Shown here in pieces: positions 1 to 6,546 of a stretch of 13,826 nt of DNA (its first letter is position 1; each line of letters opens with the position of its first letter). The stretch lies in assembly GCA_937898445.1 (NCBI GenBank), contig CALEJY010000038.1, positions 1 through 13,826 of the forward strand, written 5' to 3'. The translations under genes were made by a program, and so were the position numbers. Below the pieces are notes generated by a model. That model had not been told where the DNA came from. It saw nothing but the letters and a program-made list of their open reading frames with translations, and did not search any database. The DNA comes from an uncultured Candidatus Melainabacteria bacterium (lineage in GTDB: Bacteria; Cyanobacteriota; Vampirovibrionia; Gastranaerophilales; Gastranaerophilaceae).

Positions 1-53
1 CTATAAATTCCTTTTTTGAACATCCTTTTCGAAACATTTTAATTATTATAATT

Positions 54-797
54 TTGTTTCATTTATTTGGAAATCCTTTTTCTGATTTATGGACACCTGT
101 TCAAGAAGATGATGGTACATATTGTATGAAAACAAAAATTTTTGATGGGGAAAAAAGAACATTTTGCTCAAAGGATGAAAAAGATCTAATTGCATTTAAA
201 AATTGTTTAAAGTCTCCTCAAGTAAAAATAATGCAAATGTCTGAAAAGAGATATTTTGGAGATTATTCTCAGGCTACAGATGATTCGTTTTATCCAGTTT
301 GTAAGCCAGTATCTGTTTGGGAAAAGAAAGATAATGAAGTTCAAGAACAAAACGTGGAAAATAAGGATGAAAATGAAATAATTCAAACTGCGGTTAATGA
401 ATATAAAAAAGAAAAACATAAAGAAGAAGCTCAAAGATATGGAGTATCCGTTAGCTGTTATGAAAAATTTAGACCGATTTATATGCAAAAAGGAGATAAG
501 ATTTCTCTTGAAGAAATACCTTGTTCTAAAAAAGAAGGTCAGTCAATTAAAAATCAGCTAAGAAAAGAGGAAGAAGAATTTAATAACCGAGAATACGCAT
601 TAGATGATACTGAAGTTGTATATAGCAATGCAGGCATGCCAAAGAGTTTAGTATTGAAAGGAGTTCCGATAATATGTTTTGAACATGCTAATATTGGTGA
701 TAATAGTAAGTGCACGCCAAAACAACTTGACACTATTAAAGAATTCTACAAAAATAATCAAGAGCTCGATTGGGAAAAAGAATATTTTGAATATTAA
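54..797 (+). CDS. Hypothetical protein, start uncertain
   Basis: I do not recognise this protein of up to 247 residues. It is soluble and charged, with a Lys/Glu-rich middle (about residues 90-125) that could form a helix or coiled coil, and scattered cysteines; no signal peptide, catalytic motif or membrane segment is clear. The start is doubtful. The TTG at 54 has no Shine-Dalgarno sequence, and the frame stays open to the window's left edge, so the gene may begin outside. A TATAAT at 47-52 would instead favour the ATG at 126 (223 residues). It is followed directly by a terminator, so it closes a transcription unit. In context it may be cargo of the integrated element, but nothing in it shows a function. 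Confidence 0.6.
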   Translation: MFHLFGNPFSDLWTPVQEDDGTYCMKTKIFDGEKRTFCSKDEKDLIAFKNCLKSPQVKIMQMSEKRYFGDYSQATDDSFYPVCKPVSVWEKKDNEVQEQNVENKDENEIIQTAVNEYKKEKHKEEAQRYGVSVSCYEKFRPIYMQKGDKISLEEIPCSKKEGQSIKNQLRKEEEEFNNREYALDDTEVVYSNAGMPKSLVLKGVPIICFEHANIGDNSKCTPKQLDTIKEFYKNNQELDWEKEYFEY

Positions 798-815
798 AGT
801 TGTCTATATATAATA

Positions 816-848
816 AAAAACTCCTCAATATATTTTAGAGGAGTTTTT
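816..848 (+). terminator. Rho-independent terminator after the first ORF
   Basis: CTCCTC at 821-826 pairs with GAGGAG at 838-843. The flanking A5 (816-820) and T5 (844-848) extend the stem to 11 bp around an 11-base loop. It sits 18 bases after the stop codon of the upstream ORF. The A-run on one side and T-run on the other would let it work in both directions. Confidence 0.85.
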
Positions 849-1002
849 ATTGCTTTTAGTCACTCAGAGATACGACGTTAAACGAGAAGAAACTTTTTTA
901 TGCTGGTTAATATAAATTTATTATAATTGAGTTAAAACATACCCTTGTACATCAAAATAACATCTGTGATACAATTCTATTAATAAATAGGAAAAGTGTT
1001 TT

Positions 1003-1737
1003 ATGGAAGAAAATAATATAGATGAAGCTATCGCTTTTATACAAAAGTTTAGTTTTAACAGTGATATTGCTAATAAGTACCCAAAAGATTTATTTTATTA
1101 TTTTTTAAATTCTCAATTTATAAAACTTAAAAAAGAAACTCGTAACAATCTAATTAAAAACTATCAAATTATAATCTCTAATAGTAACCATAGAGAACTC
1201 ATTTTTCATGGAATTTATTGTGTTTTAGCACCCAAAGAATACTTTTTAGTTAAATATTTACTTGAAAATGGTACTTTTCATAATAAAAATTTTACGCAAA
1301 TACCTTTCACATATGACAAAAGGATTTATTCTATGATTAGAAAGAAATGTAAATTTGTTAGAAGTTTCAAAAAACTTAAAAGTGATATTTTTTACATAAA
1401 AAATCTTGAATATTATGAAATCAATAGATTGCTTAACAAAATTAAACGTAATCCTAAAAGTATAATATTCAAGGCTAAAAAAGAAGTACAAACAATTGAA
1501 TTCTCCGCTGATTCTAAATCTGAAATAAGCAATTACAGAGATAAAATAAAATCTAAGATAGAAGAGAACATGCAAAGAAAAAATATTCAATTGGAAGATT
1601 TTGAATATAAGTTTGATTGCTTTATGAGAACAAAATACTACAATTATGAGTTTGAATACCCTAAAAATTCTTATCAAACACTTATAACTTGTTATAAATA
1701 TAAAGTAAGTAGAAAACGTGTTTCAAAACAATATTAA
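1003..1737 (+). CDS. Hypothetical protein, Lys/Asn/Tyr-rich, possible element cargo
   Basis: I do not recognise this 244-residue protein. It is strongly basic and rich in Lys, Asn, Ile, Tyr and Phe, with no signal peptide or clear membrane segment, and ends in a basic tail (KVSRKRVSKQY). The N-terminal part (about 1-110) looks mostly helical, and the charged stretch around 165-200 looks helical as well. AGGA at 989-992 is a weak ribosome binding site 10 bases before the ATG. A possible promoter is TTGTAC (945-950) with TACAAT (970-975), at a long 19-base spacing. It stands alone between a terminator and a long non-coding stretch, like an independently expressed cargo gene. Roles in defence or superinfection exclusion are common for such orphans, but no motif here supports one. 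Confidence 0.7.
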   Translation: MEENNIDEAIAFIQKFSFNSDIANKYPKDLFYYFLNSQFIKLKKETRNNLIKNYQIIISNSNHRELIFHGIYCVLAPKEYFLVKYLLENGTFHNKNFTQIPFTYDKRIYSMIRKKCKFVRSFKKLKSDIFYIKNLEYYEINRLLNKIKRNPKSIIFKAKKEVQTIEFSADSKSEISNYRDKIKSKIEENMQRKNIQLEDFEYKFDCFMRTKYYNYEFEYPKNSYQTLITCYKYKVSRKRVSKQY

Positions 1738-2042
1738 GAATCGTAAATTTAGTATATAATACTTGAAACTTTTGTAAGTAGTTAATTCAAAAATTTTTTT
1801 TACATATATTGCAGGCATAAAATAACCCGCATTGTTACATTTTAAATAGCATTGAGCAATATCTCTATGAGCAATTTGCAAGTTTTTAAATTGTTTGATT
1901 GCGTGATTTAATAAGAGAGTAAACAGAAATAAACACAAGTAATAACAGACGTTACGGCCGTTTACATAGTGTACAACTGGTCAAAATAGATTTAAAATCA
2001 AAATTTAACCTATAAGACCTAAGAGATAGAAAGGATACAATC
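1738..2042. other. Gene-free stretch ahead of the replication genes
   Basis: I see no convincing gene here; the only ORF above 60 codons (minus strand) has a TTG start and no ribosome binding site. The octamer TGAGCAAT occurs twice, 15 bases apart (1853-1860 and 1868-1875). A perfect 8-bp GC-rich palindrome, ACGGCCGT, lies at 1954-1961 in otherwise AT-rich DNA, and a loose inverted repeat follows around 1961-1978. TATAAG at 2011-2016 could be a -10 box for the downstream leader, though no good -35 goes with it. The stretch could hold control or origin sequences of the element, but two repeats are too few to call iterons. Confidence 0.5.
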
Positions 2043-2057
2043 ATGAAGCCAAAATAA
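2043..2057 (+). CDS. Four-codon leader ORF (MKPK)
   Basis: ATG-AAG-CCA-AAA-TAA follows AAGGA (2031-2035) at an ideal 7-base spacing, a ribosome binding site as good as those of the real genes in this element. The ORF ends just before the set of inverted repeats that precedes the primase. Such minimal ORFs can act as leader peptides in attenuation or as ribosome loading sites; whether it is translated is inference. It could also be chance. Confidence 0.35.
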   Translation: MKPK

Positions 2058-2067
2058 AAGAGCCTCA

Positions 2068-2219
2068 GTAAATTGACCAAGACTCGCAAATTTTATTCTT
2101 CAAAATCATTATATTAAAAATTCAAGAGTCTTTCAAGCCCTATTGGTCAATTTACGTTACAAATTGAAACTTACCTCAAAGGAGTAGCAATACTCTTGCG
2201 AGGCTTGGGAAAGTTTCAA
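2068..2219 (+). promoter_or_regulatory. Structured leader or origin element with competing hairpins
   Basis: Arm 1 is GTAAATTGACCAA (2068-2080) with TTGGTCAATTTAC (2143-2155), a perfect 13 bp. It is continued inside by GACTC (2081-2085)/GAGTC (2126-2130) and AATTTT (2089-2094)/AAAATT (2117-2122). Arm 2 is TTGAAACTT (2164-2172) with AAGTTTCAA (2211-2219). It encloses CCTC (2174-2177)/GAGG (2200-2203) and GAGTA-GCAA-TACTC (2182-2195), a hairpin capped by a GNRA-type tetraloop. A third pairing, TCAATTT (2147-2153)/AAATTGA (2161-2167), shares bases with both arms, so it excludes them. CAAGCC (2134-2139) in the bulge of arm 1 can pair with GGCTTG (2202-2207) in arm 2. The set lies 39 bases before the primase start. 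It may be a regulatory RNA or a folded replication origin; I recognise no known RNA family. Confidence 0.6.
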
Positions 2220-2258
2220 AATTGAACGTTGAAAACTAAATAAAAAAGGAAAAAGACC

Positions 2259-3119
2259 ATGCAAAATAACGCAATGGAAAAAATCGTTCTTTCGATAGAT
2301 GAACTTGCTTTTATTAAAGTAAAACCAAATGGGAAAGCTCCGGCTTGTCGGAATGGCTTTCATAATGCGAGAGCAGGTTTTGACGTCGCAGGAACGTTAG
2401 CACAAGGTTATAATGTGGGTTTCGCAATGGAACCTAATGGATTGATTGCTATTGATATGGACGAAGACTTCGAAAAAGGGTATGAGGGTATTAATGTTAT
2501 TCAAGAACTTGAAAAAGAACTGGGAGCTTTACCACCCACATATACTCAAAAGACACCTCGTGGTGGGCTACATAAAATTTTTCTTGCAAAAGGCTTAAAT
2601 AACAAGCCAACTGGGAAAATTACACCTGCGGTAGATGTGAAATTTTCGGGTTATGTTCTGTTTCATGGCTCATGTGTCAATGGAAAATACTATCAAGCAA
2701 TAGATGGAGTTACATCAGATGGGAAGTTAATATTTTCAAAGCTTCCAACAACTTGGCTTAATTATATTGCAAGTAGTAGTAAACTTAATAAATCTGATAA
2801 AAACTCTCCGTTTAACGACTACAAACCTGTAAGTATAGACGGAGATTTTAAACAGATGTATGATAATTGCCCATTTGTAAAAGAATGTGTTGATTCATCA
2901 TCAATATTAAGTGAACCCGAATGGCATATGTTTGCTAGGCTATTAAATAATTTTAGCAATGGCGAAGAATTATTTGATATGTACAGTAAAAATCACCAAG
3001 ATTATAGACAAACTGCTACAAAAAAGAAATTCTTGTATGCTAAAAAATACCCAGTTAATTGTAGATTGATTAGCGAAGTATCAGAGGTGTGTAAGAATTG
3101 TAGTAACAAATTAAAATAA
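2259..3119 (+). CDS. Prim-pol (bifunctional primase/polymerase) domain protein
   Basis: This 286-residue protein would make primers, and perhaps extend them, when the element replicates. It shows the signature of the archaeo-eukaryotic-type prim-pol domain: an acidic IAIDMDED motif (D66, D68), RGGLHKIF with H105, and a third acid at VDVK (D126) before GYVLFHGS. The C-terminal part (about 205-286) resembles the PriCT-type tail of such primases, with NCPFVKEC and EPEWHMFARLLNN followed by paired cysteines (C267, then CKNC near 279-282) that may bind zinc. The helicase is not fused to it, as it often is, but follows 14 bases downstream in the same operon. The ATG at 2259 follows an AAGG-type site; the ATG at 2274 is an alternative. 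The structured region at 2068-2219 lies just upstream. Confidence 0.88.
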   Translation: MQNNAMEKIVLSIDELAFIKVKPNGKAPACRNGFHNARAGFDVAGTLAQGYNVGFAMEPNGLIAIDMDEDFEKGYEGINVIQELEKELGALPPTYTQKTPRGGLHKIFLAKGLNNKPTGKITPAVDVKFSGYVLFHGSCVNGKYYQAIDGVTSDGKLIFSKLPTTWLNYIASSSKLNKSDKNSPFNDYKPVSIDGDFKQMYDNCPFVKECVDSSSILSEPEWHMFARLLNNFSNGEELFDMYSKNHQDYRQTATKKKFLYAKKYPVNCRLISEVSEVCKNCSNKLK

Positions 3120-3133
3120 AAGGAGAAAATAAT

Positions 3134-5041
3134 ATGAGTAAAGAAGCTCAAGATATAAAAGCGGTAAAAACACCGTTAACATTTGCAAAAGAAAATTTTG
3201 CAAACTGGCTTGAAGCCAAAAAAGACGTTATACCAAAGTTTGTAAGTTTTGGAACGGATTTTAGCTTAATACTTCCAGATAAGGTTGAACTTCCAGAGAT
3301 AAAGAAGTACTTATTTTACTATGAAGATGAAACTTATTGCTACTCAATAAGTGAAATTGGAAAGAAAAAGATACCTTATGTAATAATCTCAAAAATTGCA
3401 AATGGAATTCCGTATAAAATTGATTTGCAACTTTTGATTAGTAACAATCGAACGGAAGAAAAACCGATTGCGACTATTTGCATAGTCTTTAAGCTTAAAG
3501 ACGGGAAATTGTCAAAACCTATTTTGTTAGATAGTAGAGCAAAATCTAAACCGTCAGATTTTATTCAAGCAGTAAATAGGACAAATAACAGATTACTACT
3601 AAATCTTAATGATGAAACTTTTTTATTACTTAAAGAAAAAATCAATCAACAAAAAACAGAGACAACACTTGTATTTAAAAATGCGGGTAATGTTCGATAC
3701 AAAGATTTTAACGGTCGCTTGTATGAAAACTGTTACGTTGATAAAGACGGTACGATTATTGCTAATGAAGATGGTATTGTTTGTGTAAACGGACAAACTA
3801 TCAAATTAGATGACAGTTGCAAAGATAGATTGCCTAAAATGTGTTTAGAAAATATTGATATTAAACACTTACTAAAAGAGTTTATGCTTCAAGCTGAACA
3901 AGTCTATAAAAATAGGTTGGATGTATTTCTTGGTCTGGGAACAGCTTTAATGACAGTATTCATTGATGATATTTGGGAAAAACGAGCAGGTTTTCCAATA
4001 ATATACTTGTATGGAGCTACCAAACAAGGTAAAAGCATTTTACAAGGAATTATCAGCAACTTTTTTGGATTTTCTAACAAGAATGTATCAATGGGAAATA
4101 GTACTGACAATGCAATTGCAATGAAATGCCATAGAGCAAATGCAATTCCCGTACTTATAAATGATTTTGATCTTTATAAGTCACAAGGTACTGCGTTTGA
4201 AAATAATATTGTTCAGTTCTATGAGGGCGGTATTAGAGAAAAGATGTATGATGGTTCAGTAATGAACCGTATGCCAATTAACACAACGGCTATCTTTTCT
4301 TCCAATTATTGTCCTTGCGATAAGCCAAAAGTTTATAACAGGCTTTTGCCTATCTACTTCCCGAATGGAGGCATAGCAACAGAATTTATAGATGATAAGT
4401 TTGTAAATAAAACCGCTCGTTCTAAAATAGTTGAGGAACTTATGAAGCTTGATAAAGAAACTATTTTTAACAAAATAAATGAAGTTGAGAAATGGTTAAT
4501 CAAATCACAGTTCTTATCAGCAAAAGATAGAGAAAGCAATAATATCGCTATTGCATACACAGGCTTACTTGTATTAGAAAGTCTTTCGGGACATATATTG
4601 TCAGATAAAGATACCAAGCTTAAAGATTATTGTACTTGGTATGCCAATCTATTTGCAGAAGAAAATTCACCTGTAGAACGGTTTTTAAAATCACTACCAA
4701 CATTATTGAATAAGTCAAAGTTGAAAAAAGGAATTCACTTTCATACTGAAATAAAAGATAAACAGTTTTTATTCACGTTCGACTTTGCTAACTCCATTAT
4801 AATTTATAATGATGTGATGTTGGAAGGCGATGTTCAAAAATACATTGACAAAAAGACTTTTGGTGAAGAACTTGCAGCTTCTAAATACTTTGTAAAACGT
4901 AAGACACAGCGTTTTAACAACGCAAAAGGTCAAGCTTATGCTTATACATTAGACTTAGCTTCGAGTGATGTAATGACCTATCTTTTCAGTCATTGGGGAA
5001 TATCGCTCAATGATTTTAAAAATTCACTTGGGCAAGAATAA
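3134..5041 (+). CDS. DUF927-like P-loop ATPase, probable replicative helicase
   Basis: This 635-residue protein pairs with the upstream prim-pol and is probably the helicase or helicase loader of the element. The ATPase core shows a Walker A motif LYGATKQGKS (292-301), a Walker B-like VLINDFD (340-346), and a later SSNYCP with a downstream arginine (NRLLPIYFP) that fits the sensor/arginine-finger region. This layout is that of DUF927-family proteins, which stand beside or are fused to prim-pol domains in phages, satellites and plasmids. Residues 1-260 form a substrate-binding or adaptor region without motifs I know; residues 500-635 look like a winged-helix tail. AGGAGA (3121-3126) sits 7 bases before the ATG, and the gene follows the primase by 14 bases, so both are cotranscribed. 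Helicase activity is inferred from family and context. Confidence 0.82.
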   Translation: MSKEAQDIKAVKTPLTFAKENFANWLEAKKDVIPKFVSFGTDFSLILPDKVELPEIKKYLFYYEDETYCYSISEIGKKKIPYVIISKIANGIPYKIDLQLLISNNRTEEKPIATICIVFKLKDGKLSKPILLDSRAKSKPSDFIQAVNRTNNRLLLNLNDETFLLLKEKINQQKTETTLVFKNAGNVRYKDFNGRLYENCYVDKDGTIIANEDGIVCVNGQTIKLDDSCKDRLPKMCLENIDIKHLLKEFMLQAEQVYKNRLDVFLGLGTALMTVFIDDIWEKRAGFPIIYLYGATKQGKSILQGIISNFFGFSNKNVSMGNSTDNAIAMKCHRANAIPVLINDFDLYKSQGTAFENNIVQFYEGGIREKMYDGSVMNRMPINTTAIFSSNYCPCDKPKVYNRLLPIYFPNGGIATEFIDDKFVNKTARSKIVEELMKLDKETIFNKINEVEKWLIKSQFLSAKDRESNNIAIAYTGLLVLESLSGHILSDKDTKLKDYCTWYANLFAEENSPVERFLKSLPTLLNKSKLKKGIHFHTEIKDKQFLFTFDFANSIIIYNDVMLEGDVQKYIDKKTFGEELAASKYFVKRKTQRFNNAKGQAYAYTLDLASSDVMTYLFSHWGISLNDFKNSLGQE

Positions 5042-5045
5042 CTAT

Positions 5046-5099
5046 AAATAACAATACTGGAATGTATTCACAGTAATACATTCCAGCCAATTGTTATTT
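5046..5099 (+). promoter_or_regulatory. Long hairpin between helicase and excisionase genes
   Basis: AAATAACAAT (5046-5055) pairs with ATTGTTATTT (5090-5099), and inside it CTGGAATGTATT (5057-5068) pairs with AATACATTCCAG (5075-5086) around a 6-base loop. That is 22 bp in all, with one base unpaired on one side and three on the other. It starts 4 bases after the helicase stop. No clean T-run follows, so it may be an attenuator, an mRNA end-protecting stem or a protein-binding palindrome that separates the replication genes from the integration genes. Confidence 0.7.
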
Positions 5100-5142
5100 G
5101 TTATTTAGAAAATAAACATAAAAAATTAAAGGAGATATAAAA

Positions 5143-5322
5143 ATGAATTTCGATATATTGAATACAAAAGAAGTTGCTAAACTTCTAAAATCGGACGTTA
5201 GAACAATACAAAGAAAAGCTGAAGCTGGACAATATCCTAAGGGTGTTTGTGGAAAACATGGAAGATATTGGTTGTTTAATAAAACAAAATTATTGGAGTA
5301 TGTGTTCAATGAGTGTGTATAA
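5143..5322 (+). CDS. Small HTH protein, probable excisionase / recombination directionality factor
   Basis: This 59-residue protein carries a MerR-like helix-turn-helix of the excisionase family (HTH_17 type): LNTKEVAKLLKSDVRTIQRKAEAG, then a short wing with GRYWLFNK. Such proteins bind and bend DNA next to attachment sites and steer the integrase towards excision; some also act as regulators. A strong ribosome binding site, AAAGGAG (5128-5134), lies 8 bases before the ATG. Its last 14 bases overlap the start of the integrase gene in the +1 frame, so the two are translationally coupled, which supports the paired role. A plain transcriptional regulator is the alternative. Confidence 0.8.
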   Translation: MNFDILNTKEVAKLLKSDVRTIQRKAEAGQYPKGVCGKHGRYWLFNKTKLLEYVFNECV

Positions 5323-6301
5323 AGATAAAAGAACAAACAGTTGGTGCTATAAATTTGTCTATAAAGGGGTGCAATATCACCGCTGTTTTAAAGGCGCAAC
5401 TAAAGACGAAGTTATAGGATTTGAATGTGTTGCAAAATCTGAACTTAGAAAATCAAACTATGATATAGCTTCTGACAATCATAATTACACCCTATCGCAA
5501 ATTATTGCTGAATATAAAGAGTTTAGAGCTAATAATTATGCACGACCTGAAGAATTTGATTATGTTATTGATAAGTTCTATTCATTAATTGGAAATAAAA
5601 TAGCAGAACAAATTACCCTTGCAGACTTGGAAAAATACAGGTCATATCGCAAAGGAAAGGTCAAAAACTCTACAATTAATAGAGAAATGGATAATATAAA
5701 GCGAGTGTTTTCACTCGCTTTTGAAAATAAAAGGATAAGATTTAATCCTTGTTCAGAACTAAAAAAACTAAAAATAGAAAATCCGAATAAGCGATTTTTA
5801 ACAAAAGATGAGGAAGAAAAATTACTAAAAGTTGCAAATCCAACAATGAAAGTAATGATTATACTTGCACTTAATACCGGTATGAGAGTTGGAGAAATCC
5901 TAAATCTAAAATGGGAACATATATTTTTCAAGCTAAATTATCTTGTCGCTTTAAATCCTAAAAACGGTAAACCAAGAAAAATACTTCTCAATAAAACATT
6001 AAAAGCGGAATTAGAAAATTTACCTAAAATTAGTGAGTATGTGTTTTCAAATCCAATAACGAGAACAAAATATAAAAACATAAAAAAGACATTTTCAAGA
6101 ACTGTTGAAAGAGCAGGTATTCCTCATATTACTTTTCATGAATTAAGACATACAACAGCATCAAGATTAAATGAAAAGGGTGTGGATATTCTAACAATAA
6201 AGGAAATCCTAGACCACGCTGATTTAAAAACAACTCAACAATATACACATACTCCAAGAAAAAACATTTTAGATGCTGTGAATATTCTTGAAACATATTA
6301 A
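5309..6301 (+). CDS. int: Tyrosine recombinase (integrase)
   Basis: This 330-residue enzyme integrates the element into the tRNA-Pro gene and, with the excisionase, removes it. Domains in order: an N-terminal arm-binding domain (SVYKDKRTNSWCYKFVYKG, about 1-50), a SAM-like core-binding domain (about 60-155), and the catalytic domain. Catalytic residues, numbered from this start, are R193 (TGMRVGE), a lysine at 218 or 221 (NPKNGKPRK), H277 and R280 (FHELRH), H303 (LDHAD) and the nucleophile Y312 (QQYTH), so the active site is complete. I chose the ATG at 5309 over the upstream start at 5243 because it gives the normal arm-binding N-terminus and couples to the excisionase stop. The gene ends about 105 bases from the tRNA 3' end, as expected for an integrase next to its attachment site. 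Confidence 0.93.
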   Translation: MSVYKDKRTNSWCYKFVYKGVQYHRCFKGATKDEVIGFECVAKSELRKSNYDIASDNHNYTLSQIIAEYKEFRANNYARPEEFDYVIDKFYSLIGNKIAEQITLADLEKYRSYRKGKVKNSTINREMDNIKRVFSLAFENKRIRFNPCSELKKLKIENPNKRFLTKDEEEKLLKVANPTMKVMIILALNTGMRVGEILNLKWEHIFFKLNYLVALNPKNGKPRKILLNKTLKAELENLPKISEYVFSNPITRTKYKNIKKTFSRTVERAGIPHITFHELRHTTASRLNEKGVDILTIKEILDHADLKTTQQYTHTPRKNILDAVNILETY

Positions 6302-6327
6302 GACACAATAACGGATTTGAATTATAC

Positions 6328-6348
6328 TAGTCGAAAATTAGTCGAAAA
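6328..6348 (+). repeat. Tandem direct repeat TAGTCGAAAA, possible integrase arm sites
   Basis: TAGTCGAAAA occurs at 6328-6337 and again at 6339-6348, an 11-base period that places both on about the same face of the helix. It lies between the integrase stop and the tRNA 3' end, where integrases of this type usually have direct-repeat arm-binding sites. The role is inferred from position. Confidence 0.4.
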
Positions 6349-6362
6349 AGAAAATAAAAAAC

Positions 6363-6402
6363 AAAATAACGGACTTACAGTATTCGTAAGTCCGTTATTT
6401 TT
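6363..6402. terminator. Bidirectional terminator between int and tRNA-Pro
   Basis: AAAATAACGGACTTAC (6363-6378) pairs perfectly over 16 bp with GTAAGTCCGTTATTTT (6386-6401) around a 7-base loop. A T-run ends the plus-strand stem, and on the minus strand the T-rich sequence past 6363 serves the same purpose. It can end integrase transcription from one side and tRNA transcription from the other. Confidence 0.88.
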
Positions 6403-6405
6403 AAA

Positions 6406-6450
6406 TGGTCGGGATGACACGATTTGAACGTGCGACCCCCTCGTCCCAAG
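6406..6450. other. Probable right attachment site within tRNA 3' half
   Basis: The integrase gene faces the 3' end of the tRNA. Elements of this kind recombine within the anticodon-loop to 3'-end part of a tRNA and restore it on integration. The exact core and crossover cannot be set, because the matching left copy is not in the window; the span is the likely maximum. Confidence 0.4.
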
Positions 6451-6482
6451 CGAGGTGCGCTACCAAGCTGCGCCACATCCCG
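6406..6482 (-). tRNA. tRNA-Pro(TGG)
   Basis: On the minus strand the acceptor arm is CGGGATG (6482-6476) pairing with CATCCCG, followed by discriminator A and an encoded CCA (6408-6406). The anticodon stem CCTCG/CGAGG encloses the loop CTTGGGA, which gives anticodon TGG (6448-6446). The T-loop TTCGAAT is present. All 77 bases appear intact, so the gene should still work after integration of the neighbouring element. Confidence 0.95.
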
Positions 6483-6500
6483 TCACTGCTGACAAGATTA

Positions 6501-6529
6501 AGTGTATTATAAACAAATTTTATAGTCAA
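6501..6529 (-). promoter_or_regulatory. Promoter of tRNA-Pro
   Basis: On the minus strand TTGACT (6529-6524) is followed after 17 bases by TACACT (6506-6501), about 19 bases before the first base of the tRNA. An overlapping TTTATAATAC offers another possible -10 box. Confidence 0.6.
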
Positions 6530-6546
6530 GTGCTTTTTGAAAAAAA

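Larger units (their letters stand above)
1..6408. mobile_element. Integrated element in tRNA-Pro, right-hand part (left end outside window)
   Basis: A tyrosine integrase gene lies about 100 bases from the 3' end of a tRNA-Pro gene and points at it, with an excisionase-like gene, a helicase-like ATPase gene and a prim-pol gene behind it, all on one strand. This is the usual layout of tRNA-integrated satellites, cryptic prophage remnants or integrated plasmids. No capsid, terminase, portal, relaxase or conjugation gene is visible, which favours a satellite or plasmid-like element over a complete phage or ICE. I looked for a second copy of the tRNA 3' end in the left part and found none, so the left boundary is probably outside the window and the element's full gene content is unknown. 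Its coding DNA appears even more AT-rich than the core genes to the right. Confidence 0.7.

Noticed and set aside
1853..1875. Two TGAGCAAT copies as replication iterons
   Set aside because: Only two short copies at a 15-base distance; too few for an iteron array, so noted only in the description of the stretch.
1723..1938. Minus-strand ORF of 71 codons in the gene-free stretch
   Set aside because: It begins with TTG, has no ribosome binding site, overlaps the end of the 1003-1737 gene on the other strand and is of unrecognised, AT-driven composition.
5243..5308. Longer N-terminus for the integrase (start at 5243)
   Set aside because: It would overlap the excisionase gene by 80 bases and adds residues unlike an integrase arm domain; the ATG at 5309 gives the normal N-terminus.
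6304..6322. GATTTGAA near the integrase end as a second copy of the tRNA-derived attachment core
   Set aside because: Only 8 bases match the tRNA sequence and it lies on the integrase side close to the tRNA itself; coincidence is the simpler explanation.
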